Below are positions 6,957 through 16,900 of a stretch of DNA of 27,096 nucleotides, in pieces; position 1 is the stretch's first letter, and each line of letters starts with the position of its first letter. The translations under genes and the position numbers were made by a program. The stretch comes from a virus: positions 1 to 27,096 of IMG/VR virus record IMGVR_UViG_3300030117_002972. The stretch is one strand, 5' to 3'. The notes beneath the pieces were generated by a model. That model was not told the DNA's origin, searched no databases, and worked only from the letters and a program-made list of their open reading frames with translations.

Positions 6957-8554
6957 TGACATTTATAGGACAAATAGAATTAACTAAAAAGAAACCTCCT
7001 AAAGTATCTGGAGATGAAAGAGCTTGGCAAGATTTATATGATACTCTTAATCATCTAATAGATGCAGTAAATAGTAAAAAAACTACAGAAGTTAGAAGAC
7101 CTGGTAACTTACAAGGTAGTGTAGGTGACCTAAAAGTATTTAAAGATAAAACTGATGGTAAATATTACCTTGAAGCTATGACCGAAGATGGTAGTGCAAG
7201 AAGAGAATTAGCTATTAATGACAAAGATGTAAGAACAGGTCAAGGTTACTATAGCACATCAGGTATACCTGGTGAAGGTGGTACTGGTGGTTCAGATGAC
7301 ACAAGAAATATAGAACAACAATTATTCGAAGCAGTACCTTGGACAAATGGTACACCTAACAATATAGCTATAGATAGTGATGGTAAGATTGTTATTGATA
7401 ATACTGCAGGAGCAACAGTTAGTAATGCTAATATTGCAGAAACAGATATAGTAGGTAGTGGTAAAACATTTGCTGCTGGTCAAAAACCTAATAAGATAGA
7501 GATTGATAGTGATGGTAAATTTGTTTCTGATGGTACAACCTCAAGCACTGTAATTTCAAATGGTAAAATAGCTGTAGCAGATGTAGTAGGTAGTGGTAAA
7601 GCATTTGCAACAAATCCATTAACAGTTGCTGAAAGTAAAATAAAAACAACTATATCTGGTAGTGCACCTACTGCTACTGCAGTTGGTGATTTATGGATTA
7701 ATACTTCTACAGATGATAATCAAATGTATAGAGCTGAATCTATTGGTGCTGACAACATAACATCTGGAGAATGGGTTAAAGCTACACCTACAGACCCAGA
7801 TAGAACAGCAACATTAATAGGTAATACTGTAACTGCATCTTTTGTTAATGCTCTAAGTGTTACAGCAGGTTCAGTAAGTGCTAGTAATATTACTGCTGGT
7901 ACTATGACAAGTGGTGCTATAAATATTGGTAGTGGTAAAGCTCAAATAACATCAGGTGGTGATGCTATATTTTCTAGTGGGGCTATAAAGTTTGATAGTA
8001 ATGGTAATGTACATTTTCAAGGAGATGCTAGTGCAGGTGGAGTTATATACTTTCATGCAGGTAATGATACTAAGAACTATACAGACTCTGCTTTTAGATT
8101 ACATCACAATGAATCAGGGAATGTACTAACTATTAATTATGATGGTAGCAATAAATTTCTTTTAGAAAACGATGGTGATTTACATGTGGCAGGTGGATTT
8201 CGATTTGGTGATATAGGTAATAACGATATAGGATTTGACCAAGATGGTGGAAACTCTATATCTGTTCAAATGAATGTAAATGGTAGTGCATTAATGCCTG
8301 CAGTTCATGGTTCAAGTACTACAGTTGGTTATGATTTAGGTAAAAGCACACAAAAATGGAGAAAAATATTTGTAGTTCAATTAAACACAGGTGACTTAGT
8401 TATGGATAACCAAGATGATGCTAGATGGATATTACGAGAACAACCAGATTGTATTTTAGCTAGAAATTGTAAAACACAAAAAACATTTAAATTAAATATG
8501 ACAGAAACTTCTGATTATAATGATGAAGTATGGGAAGATGAACAAACAACTTGA
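6956..8554 (+). CDS. Tail fibre / receptor-binding protein
   Basis: The product has 532 residues, starting at ATG 6956 inside TAATG. An N-terminal helical attachment-like segment (ERAWQDLYDTLNHLIDAVN, about residues 21-39) precedes a Gly-rich linker (GIPGEGGTGGSDD). Two tandem related blocks of about 43 residues follow at 131-173 and 175-217. A shaft with VSASNITAGTMTSGAINIG (about 303-321) resembles the xAxxITAGT elements of tail fibres. Near the end, YDLGKSTQKWRKIFV (LGxSxxKWxxIF) is a recurrent phage-fibre motif. The final segment (GDLVMDN, then CKTQKTFKLNMTE) resembles a conserved C-terminal module in marine phage fibres. It likely makes host contact outside the cell. No intramolecular chaperone or glycanase motif is visible. 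Confidence 0.7.
   Translation: MTFIGQIELTKKKPPKVSGDERAWQDLYDTLNHLIDAVNSKKTTEVRRPGNLQGSVGDLKVFKDKTDGKYYLEAMTEDGSARRELAINDKDVRTGQGYYSTSGIPGEGGTGGSDDTRNIEQQLFEAVPWTNGTPNNIAIDSDGKIVIDNTAGATVSNANIAETDIVGSGKTFAAGQKPNKIEIDSDGKFVSDGTTSSTVISNGKIAVADVVGSGKAFATNPLTVAESKIKTTISGSAPTATAVGDLWINTSTDDNQMYRAESIGADNITSGEWVKATPTDPDRTATLIGNTVTASFVNALSVTAGSVSASNITAGTMTSGAINIGSGKAQITSGGDAIFSSGAIKFDSNGNVHFQGDASAGGVIYFHAGNDTKNYTDSAFRLHHNESGNVLTINYDGSNKFLLENDGDLHVAGGFRFGDIGNNDIGFDQDGGNSISVQMNVNGSALMPAVHGSSTTVGYDLGKSTQKWRKIFVVQLNTGDLVMDNQDDARWILREQPDCILARNCKTQKTFKLNMTETSDYNDEVWEDEQTT
7346..7606 (+). repeat. Tandem ~43-residue repeat inside the fibre gene
   Basis: Residues 131-173 (NGTPNNIAIDSDGKIVID onward to VGSGKTFA) and 175-217 (GQKPNKIEIDSDGKFVSDG onward to VGSGKAFA) align with conserved PN-I-IDSDGK, SN-xI-x-DxVGSGK and FA positions. 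The copies are diverged at both the DNA and protein level, so the duplication is not recent. Such repeats usually set the length of a fibre shaft. Confidence 0.65.
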
Positions 8555-8597
8555 CGATAACAAATTTTATAACTAAATTACACACGGAGAAATAAGT

Positions 8598-9149
8598 ATG
8601 AGTATACTAAGAGACATGTTTGGAATTGGGGCAAAAGACCCTAATGTATATCAAGGTTTAATGGGTGGACAAGTTGGTGCAATAACTCAACAACAACAAG
8701 ACCTAGCTAATCAAATGTTACAAGGGGTTCCACAACAGCAACAACAACAAATATATAGCACAGCTGCTGATGAAGCCGCTATGCAAAATCAAATGGCTCA
8801 ACAGAATTTAGCAATGTCAGGTATGGGCGGTGGAGGTAATTATGGAAATATGCTGTCTGCTATAACACAGAATAGAATGCAAGGTGGGGCAGCACAACAA
8901 ATAGCAGCTTTGCAACCATCATATCAACAAATGGGTGCAAATATGTTAGGTGAAGTTAGAGGTGTTTATGAAGGTGCTAATCAAGCAAACTTACAAAACG
9001 AACTAGCTAAAAGACAAAGGCAAAGAAATAATTTAGGATTAATAGGTGGAGCATTAGGAACATTAGCTTTTCCAGGTGCTGCACAAGCATTAGCAGGCGG
9101 TGCACCATTAGGACAAGGTTTATTAGGTATTCTTAGAGGGCAACGTTAA
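8598..9149 (+). CDS. Gln-rich internal virion / ejection-type protein
   Basis: The product has 183 residues; the start ATG 8598 has GGAG (8586-8589) upstream. The N-terminal half is rich in Gln and Ala, with a run near residue 45 (GVPQQQQQQIYS) and helix-forming QNQMAQQNLAMSG. A Gly-rich turn (MGGGGNYGNM) follows. Near the C-terminus is a hydrophobic Gly/Ala stretch (LGLIGGALGTLAF, about 146-158). Size, composition, the membrane-like C-terminal segment and position before other large internal proteins resemble the T7 gp14 type, which is ejected and inserts in the outer membrane. Sequence identity to gp14 cannot be judged here. It overlaps the next gene by one base (TAATG). Confidence 0.55.
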   Translation: MSILRDMFGIGAKDPNVYQGLMGGQVGAITQQQQDLANQMLQGVPQQQQQQIYSTAADEAAMQNQMAQQNLAMSGMGGGGNYGNMLSAITQNRMQGGAAQQIAALQPSYQQMGANMLGEVRGVYEGANQANLQNELAKRQRQRNNLGLIGGALGTLAFPGAAQALAGGAPLGQGLLGILRGQR

Positions 9150-10633
9150 TGGCATCTTTTAAAAATTTTAACCCCTCAATAGGTCCTTCTGCATTACAAA
9201 CAGCAATAGGTACTGCACAAAATTTAGCTGATAGAAGCTTACTTGCACAAGATAAAATACGTAGACAAGAAAGTGAAGACTTAAGAAATCAAGCTTTAAC
9301 AGCAAGCATAGCTTATCAAGCTGAAGATAGAAAACAAAAACAAAAAGTATTAAAAGGACAAGAACTTAGTCAAAAATTTGCAGCTACAGCTGTTGATGAT
9401 TTTATTAATAATCCATTTCGATTTGTAGATGAAGACGGTAATTTTGATGTAAGTGCATTAGCTGAAACTAAATATGGTCCATTTAATTTACAGTCAAGCT
9501 ATAATCAGTATAAAAATTTAATAGATACAGAAGGTGTGGATGCTGAAGGCAACTCATTAGGTTTAATACCTGATGTAAATACTTTTCAAAATACTTATGA
9601 TACTCTTAGCAATATGGAATCTATGAATAAATTAAATTCTATTATGCAATATGCACAAGAAAAAGAGATGAGTAAAGACACATTTAATAAATTTTTAAGA
9701 GGTGCTGGTGGGTCACAAGGTTTTACTGGTTCTAATTTAATAGAAAATTTATTAAACCAAACAACTCCTGAGTATTATCAAACATTTGTAGCAAATACAG
9801 GTTTTGAACCAAGGTATCAAACTTTTGGTGAAAGTATAAATCCTTTTGCAGGTCCAAAAAAAGCTACTCCAGGTCAAATAATTACAACTGGAGGTGCTGC
9901 AATAGGTACTGGTATAATTGGTAAAAAAGTTTTAGGAAGTGAAGCTTTTAGAGGAAAGCCTAGTCAATTTACTGCTTATAATGTAGACCCAAAAGAAACA
10001 TTAAAAGTGTTAAGACAACAAGCAAAAGATTTAGGTGTTAAGACAACAGATAAAGGTGGTAAAAATTTAGGTAAAGCAGACTTACTTGAGGCAATTAGAA
10101 GAGGACCTTTACCTCGAAATTTTGACAAAGCATCAGCTAAGCAATTACATGATTGGATTGATAAAAATGCTCCAGACATGAAAAAAGCTGTAACACCAGA
10201 AGGAAAGCCAGATTTAAAACAATTAAGAAAAGATATGATTAAACGTGCTAACGATTTAATAGATGGTAAAAGGTTTGGGGGTTTTAATACAAAGATTGGT
10301 GGAACTATTAAAGGTATTGGTCTACCAACAGCAGCTTATTATGCAGCAGGAGAAGCAGGTGAAGCATTAGGTGGAGAAACAGGAAGAAGTAGTGCTAATA
10401 TTTTTACTTCTTTAGCAACTAGTCCTAGATTAAGAAAACAGTTTTTAAAATTTGTAGGAACAAAGTTTCCTCAAATTGCTACAAGATTTGCTCCTTTAGC
10501 AGTAGTTGACGGACCTGTTCCAATTGGAGATATTATGGCAGGAATTGGTGTAACTCTTGAAGTTTTTAGACCAGGAGGTTTAATTGACCAATTTAAACAA
10601 GAGCAAAATTTAACAACTAGTACCCCACCATGA
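9149..10633 (+). CDS. Internal virion / ejection-type protein with SAP or Rho-N-like segment
   Basis: The product has 494 residues, starting MASFKNFNPSIG; a MASFK start also occurs in the gene at 3062. The first 100 residues are helical and charged (LADRSLLAQDKIRRQESEDL). A hydrophobic Gly segment is near 245-260 (TTGGAAIGTGIIGKK). Residues 282-318 fit the pattern of a SAP/Rho N-terminal-like helix-turn-helix: KETLKVLRQQAKDLGV, a loop, then GKADLLEAIRR. That fold often binds nucleic acid. A second Gly/Ala-rich amphipathic part (IGLPTAAYYAAGEAGEALGG) precedes the C-terminus. Between the Q-rich protein and the giant protein, it is probably part of the ejection apparatus. I cannot place it in a named family. 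Confidence 0.5.
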   Translation: MASFKNFNPSIGPSALQTAIGTAQNLADRSLLAQDKIRRQESEDLRNQALTASIAYQAEDRKQKQKVLKGQELSQKFAATAVDDFINNPFRFVDEDGNFDVSALAETKYGPFNLQSSYNQYKNLIDTEGVDAEGNSLGLIPDVNTFQNTYDTLSNMESMNKLNSIMQYAQEKEMSKDTFNKFLRGAGGSQGFTGSNLIENLLNQTTPEYYQTFVANTGFEPRYQTFGESINPFAGPKKATPGQIITTGGAAIGTGIIGKKVLGSEAFRGKPSQFTAYNVDPKETLKVLRQQAKDLGVKTTDKGGKNLGKADLLEAIRRGPLPRNFDKASAKQLHDWIDKNAPDMKKAVTPEGKPDLKQLRKDMIKRANDLIDGKRFGGFNTKIGGTIKGIGLPTAAYYAAGEAGEALGGETGRSSANIFTSLATSPRLRKQFLKFVGTKFPQIATRFAPLAVVDGPVPIGDIMAGIGVTLEVFRPGGLIDQFKQEQNLTTSTPP

Positions 10634-10645
10634 AAGAAAGAAGAC

Positions 10646-10987
10646 GTGTATAAAACTGTTTTTGATATAGAGTCAGGAGATAGAGCTTCAAGGCATAATA
10701 ATCCAGGTGCTCATATGTTTACCAAATCATCACAAGATAGATTGTTTGATTCAACAGGAGTAAAAGGAACTATAGGTGATGCTTTTGTAGGGGAAGATGG
10801 TAATACTTATTATACTGCACAATATAACACACCACAAGAAGGAAGGAAAGCTTCTGAGTTTTTTATAGACGAAATACTTAGCAAAAGTAATAATAATTTA
10901 GAATTATTTTATAGTATGTACTCTGGTAAATCTCCAAATGATAGCATTGTAAAAGAAGTAGCAAAAAGAATAAAAGATGCCTCATAA
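10646..10987 (+). CDS. Small NNPG-type protein, predicted virion cell-wall-active or wall-binding domain
   Basis: The product has 113 residues and starts at GTG 10646, preceded by the purine-rich AAGAAAGAAG. It contains SRHNNPGAHMF (residues about 15-25), then TIGDAFVGEDGNTYYTAQYN and PQEGRKASEFFIDEIL, ending in a segment with MYSGKSPNDS. The order (NNPGN/A, a Gly-Asp turn, an aromatic strand, a helix after xPxEGxxA, then YSGxS) matches small phage domains associated with cell-wall lysis proteins. Those domains are commonly found next to or fused with internal virion proteins that open the peptidoglycan during DNA entry. The catalytic residue is not evident, so wall binding without cleavage is possible. 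The stop overlaps the GTG/ATG region of the giant gene (ATAATGG), supporting co-expression. Confidence 0.5.
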   Translation: MYKTVFDIESGDRASRHNNPGAHMFTKSSQDRLFDSTGVKGTIGDAFVGEDGNTYYTAQYNTPQEGRKASEFFIDEILSKSNNNLELFYSMYSGKSPNDSIVKEVAKRIKDAS

Positions 10988-13900
10988 TGGTGCAAAGAAA
11001 TCAACAGTTTGCAGCTTTCCAAACAGAAGAAGAATTAGATAATCAACTAGGATTAAACGCTCCTAATTGGCAACCTTCTTTTAGCAAAAAACAAACACAA
11101 GATTATATAAAAGCTTATAAGCAGGATGCTAGACAATTTAACCCACCTATGTTAAGGTTGGTTACTAAACATGCAAAACATCATAGAATACCTTTTGCTT
11201 ATAATGCTGCAGATAATGAAGCAAGTCTTCAAAGTATAATAGGTAATTTTAGTACTTCTTTAGTAGAAGGTTTTACAACTGCTAAAATTTCTAATAATCC
11301 TCCTACAAATACAGCAGATGCTATAGCTAAAAACTTAGGACACCTTGCAGGTTTTATTGGGTATATACCTGTAATAGGTAAAGGACCAATAGCAAGATTT
11401 TTAAGAGAACAAAGAGGCAAATCAATTCCTTTACGTGTTGGTAAATTTGCTAGAAGAAAAGCAACTAAATACGCAAATAAAGCAATAGATAGTAAAACAA
11501 ATGCTTTAATAGATGGATTTACTGTTTTTAATCAACCTGTTGGTGCAATAGGTAAAGATATGGCACAAGGTGCTTTAGAGCTTGGAGTGGCAAGTGCTTT
11601 TAGTTCTTGGCGTGAAGGTGTAGATGGTGCATTTCAAGCTTTAATTGGTGGTGGTTTAACAGGTGGTGCATTTAGAGGATTAGGAAATCTTATCCAAGGG
11701 TTTGGACCACAAGGAGACAAAGCACTTAGAGGTATAGCTTCTTCTATATTTGAAGGGTTACCTGCACAACAAGCAGGTTTAACTACTCCAGAGATTATAT
11801 ATTCGTATTTGTTAGGTGCATATTTTGGTTACAATGAAATGCCTTTTCATGTTAGAAAAGGAGGTAGTTTTTTAAAAAAAGCTTTTAATAAAGATAATAG
11901 AGATAAACCTGTAGAAGAAGTACCAGGTTTTGAAAGATTAGATAATGTAACACAAAAGTATGTTATTAGAAAACATGCTGAAATACCAAAAGGTACATTT
12001 ATTACAGAAGCATTTCTAAAACAATTAGAAAGAGAAGGGTTATTAAAACTTCCTACAGAAAAAGAAATAAATAAAAGATTAGAAGAGATTAGAAAACTAG
12101 AACAAGACCAAAGATTAGCAGAACAAAAAGATATAAAAATAGAAGACCTTGTAGAAACAGAACGTGCAAGAGCTGATAAAGAGGGTACAAAAGATTTTGA
12201 ACAAGATAACTATGACTTTGAAGTACCTACTATAAAATTAAGTATAAAGAATTTTGTAGATAATAGAATGAAAACAGTTCTAGATGCCTCTGTAAAAAAA
12301 GAAGGTTTTTATGGTAAAATAAAAACTTATCAAAAAGTACAAAAAGAATGGGATAGATTAGTAGAATTAGAGTTAGCTAAAGATAAACCTGGTAACCCTT
12401 CTGATAAGATGTTAGAATGGATGTCATCTAGAAAAGGTTTTAATACATCTTTTACAGATTTAAAAGATATTAATTTTTGGAGAGGATGGGGTAACAGAAC
12501 TATAAAAGCAGAACCTGTTAGTATATTTAGTATTAATATATCTAATGTAAAAAATAATAAAGTAGTTGGTATAAAAACAAAAAATTATGATAAACGACAA
12601 TTTACTATTATCTCTTCTAAAGAACTTATAGATAGCCAAGGCAATGAACCTGTTTTATTAGAAGAACCTAAAATAATTGATATAGTTTATAATAGAGCTT
12701 TTGATAATTTTGTTTCTCAAATAAGAGCAACTGAAGAAGGTAGTCTTTCACAACAAAAAGGACAAAGAGCTTATCAAGTATTAGACACAGTACAAATAAC
12801 TAGAGGCATTAAAAAAGATGGTACTCCTATTTTAGATACAGTATCTTTAGGTGATTTAGAAGGTTATTTTGGTAAAAATATTTATAAAGGTCAAGCAAAT
12901 CTTCAAAAAGAAGGGTATAAAGATTTTCTAAGCAATATACAAGCATCATTAAGAAATGAAATGGCTAAGCAAGGTTATTACTATTTTGGTGGTAAAGGCG
13001 ATGCACATAGACAATACTTTGTTAAGTTACATCCTTTAGCTGATATGCAAGTAAGGAAAAAACTTACTTCACAAAAATTTTTAGGTCTTAGAGGTACTGA
13101 AGAACAAATAACAAGAGAGTTTCAGCAAAGACCAGGAATAAAAAATCTTAGTAAATCAACAAACATAAAAACAATATTAAAAGATGAATTTGGTTTTACT
13201 TCTAAAGAATTAAGAGGTGTAGATGCAGATGCTGATTTTCTTTCTAATTTATATTACGCTAAAGAATTAAATTATGGAGAAAGTTTTTTTAATGCTAACA
13301 TTCCTAAAAGATTTTGGGCTAGAAATAGCAATATGAATAACCCTAATCTAGTTGTTAAGAATGTTAAAGATTTTAATAAACGTCAACAAATATGGTTTAC
13401 ATCTGGTCATGAAGCTGAGTTACAATTTCTAAGAAGGCATATAAATGATTTAACACCTGATGGTAAATTTAGATACGCATTAGTTATAGGTCCAGAAACA
13501 GAATTTATAAACCAAGATAAATTAACAAATAAAGCTAAGAATAGTCAATTTAATGAAAGTGAAGATGGTGGTATCCCTGCAAGGTATGATGTCATAGAAG
13601 GCTTAAATCGTGAGGCAGGCATCCCATTTGATGGTTTCTTTAATAAAAGTTTTATCGTCTCACCTGATGCTGTTTATGGCGGTTTAATTGGAAAGTATGG
13701 TATGCATTCTGTTACAGAAGCTGAGAATGCTTACATGATGAAGAAAAATATACATTTTATAGTAAATGCTTTAAGTGCAAAAGCATCAGGTACAAGAACA
13801 TATCAATCTTATGAGTGGAATAACAAAACAAAAGAATATGATTGGTTTGATTTAAAGTTTGATAGAAAAGGTGAGAAAATTATATCTCGTAAACCATCTA

Positions 13901-16900
13901 AGAATAATGAACCAGTTATATATGAAATGGATGTATCTCATGTAAAGACTGTACCTAGTGAGATTGCAACAGAAAAAGCTAAGTTTGCACAAAGAATACC
14001 TAAACAAATATATACAAATTTAACACGATATTCTAAAGAACCTATAGACCAAAAAGATATTGATGATTTTATAAGAACAACTATGACTCAAAGAATAGCT
14101 GGTTTAGATGAATCTAATAAATTAATGAATGCATTTTTAGCTAACCCTGATAGGTATTTAAAAACAGATTACATTGATAATCTTGTAGATAATCATATGG
14201 ATAGAATGGGTATAAGTTTATTTTTAGATGGATTATCTAATAATACAAAAGGTGGTCATGAGTTTGCATCAAAAGCATATGCTAAAATATTACGTGTTAA
14301 TAAAGTAATAGAAGCAGAAAAATTATTAGAAGATGGAGAAACTGCAAAAAGAGTTGAGACTGAGTTAAAAAACTTATCTGACTTTGAATCTATACATGAA
14401 AGATTGTTACGTATAAATGAAGGTAAATTATCTGGTTCTCTTCACAAGTTTGTTACACCTATGAGAGGTGCTGCTATAAGAAACTATGTTATAAATGAAT
14501 TAACAAAACCAAAAATGGATAATAGTCTTAGCGTAAGAATGCGTATAATGACTAGAGCTATGAAATTTGGAGAATTTACAAGTGTATTAGAAAAATCAAA
14601 AGGAGATGAATACTTTTTTTTAGATGAAGGCTTTAGAGATTTTAGATTAAAAACAGATTTTACCAATCAAACTAACGCATTTACTTTAGGTGAGCTATGG
14701 GATGTAATACAAAAATATAAAAAAACTCCTACAGAAAAAGTTTTTGGAAAAAATATAAAAGGAAGAACTGATGTTGATGCTTCATTTATCCGTAAAGCTA
14801 ATGAAGTTTTAAATGCTCTTGCTGTTAGAGTACCAATGGATAGTATGTCAGGTGCTGCAGTATTAAAATTTGGAGGATTTACTGGGGCTAGAGGTTTAGG
14901 TGGTTTAATACATGGCAGAACTATGAAAAAGTTAGGTGGTGCTGATTTAGATGGTGATAAGATGACTATCTTTTTTGGAGATGAAACACATGGTTTCCAT
15001 AAAAAATGGAAAAATATGTTTAAAAAACAACGTGATGAATACTTAAATAAAGATGGTACAGAAAAAAATAATAAAACAACTATTATAGAAGTTGATGGTA
15101 AAAAAATAAAAGTTAAAGATGTATTTACTGATACAGATGAATTTTTAGAAGAGATTGTATCAAACCCTGTATATGCTTATTCATCTTCAGCTAGGCTTGC
15201 TATTTCTCGTGCAGCAGCTACTGGTAGAGAAAGATTAGGAAGTGCTGTTAGTAATAAAGCAGCTATTACTGCAGTACATTCTGAAGTTGGTGGATTACCT
15301 GCAAGAAAAATAAAACTTGTTGATAAAAAAGGTAAGACACAAACTGTAAACGTTCCTAAAGATACTTATGTTTATGAAGTAGAACATATAGTTAGACAAG
15401 GTCCAAATAAAGGTAAAAAAATAAAAGTACCTATTTTTATGACAGCTAAAACAGACCCAAAATCATTAGAAGAATTTAGACTTAGAGCTAGAGCAGCTAT
15501 TGCATTAGGTTCTGACCCTATGGATGAAGCAGGTCTTGCAAGTAGAGAACGATTTTTCCAAGAATTAGTTAAACCAATGTTTACTTTTAAACATGTTAAT
15601 CCAAAAAAACATGATAAAATAAATTTAGATGATTATAAAGAAATTCCTTTTTTAAGAATGAAAGGGATTAATAATGTATTATATGGTAGAAATCATCCTG
15701 CTAATAGAAGATGGTATGCTTTTGAAATACGTAATTCATTAGAAGCAGCATTTACAGACCCTGCTGTAGGTCCTGATTTTTTATACTATGATTCATTTAA
15801 CAATAGAAATTCTTTTTTAGCTAAGATTGGTGATGAAGGTAGAAGATTAGATTTTAGTGAAAGTATTTTTAAAAGATTAAATTTTGAAGGTAAGGGTGGT
15901 TATTTTGAATTATATAATCAGTTCCAAAAAGATTTAAAAAGTAAAAATTATAAATGGTTACAAGAAATATTGCAAAGAAGAAGCATGGCAGTGCCTCATA
16001 ATCAACATATAAGAAGAGTATTAGAACATGAATTGTTTACATATGAAGGATATCAACGTCAATTAAATCCTAATGTTACTAACAATAAAGATAAAAGAAT
16101 GAACTATAACCCTGAGTTATTTAAAGGTTATGGACCTATTGAAGATACTAAAGCATATAAAGAATATTTAGAAACAGGTTTTATGAGTAGAAAAGTTAGA
16201 GAAAACTTTTTAAATGACTATGTAAAAGCTGCAGAAGATTTTATTATAAATGATTTAGCAGATTTTACTAGTATAAAATTAATAAAACAATATGCAGATA
16301 TAGTAGGTAACCCAGAAAGAATATTAAAGATACATAGAGATAGTGAATCTTTTAAAAATGCTAGTGCAGATTTATATAAAGAAGGCAAAACAGATATTGA
16401 TTTAGCAAAAAATTTAGTAGCCTCTATTGAAGACCCAGCAAATAAAAAAATTAAAACAGAGTTAGAATCTATATTAGACATGTTACCATCAGTTGATAAA
16501 GAATCTTCTATTACAAAACGTGCAGATATGGATTCTCGTATTAAAAGGTATAAAAATAATGAATTAGAAACTAAAGCAGAAAGAGATTTGTTTGACCAGT
16601 TTATGCTTGGTACTTTAAATAGAGGAAGAATGGAATCAATGAATACTGTTTTAAAAAGGTTACAAAATTTAACAGGTGTTAAAGTTGATTTTAAACCAGG
16701 TACTAAAAGATTTGACGAATTAAGTGATGCAGACTTTCTTAAAATACAAAAGATTGATGGTGCAAGAGCTTTATATAACTCTGCTTATTCTATGTATTTA
16801 AATTCTGCTGGTACTAGTTTAGTTAGATTAGGTTTTTCATCACCATCTATATCAGAGAATAGTTTAAAAACATATTTTAATGATTATAATAAATTATTTA

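Noticed and set aside
10646-10987. Full lytic transglycosylase or lysozyme
   Set aside because: The protein is only 113 residues and no catalytic Glu in a lysozyme context is evident, so only a wall-associated domain is claimed.
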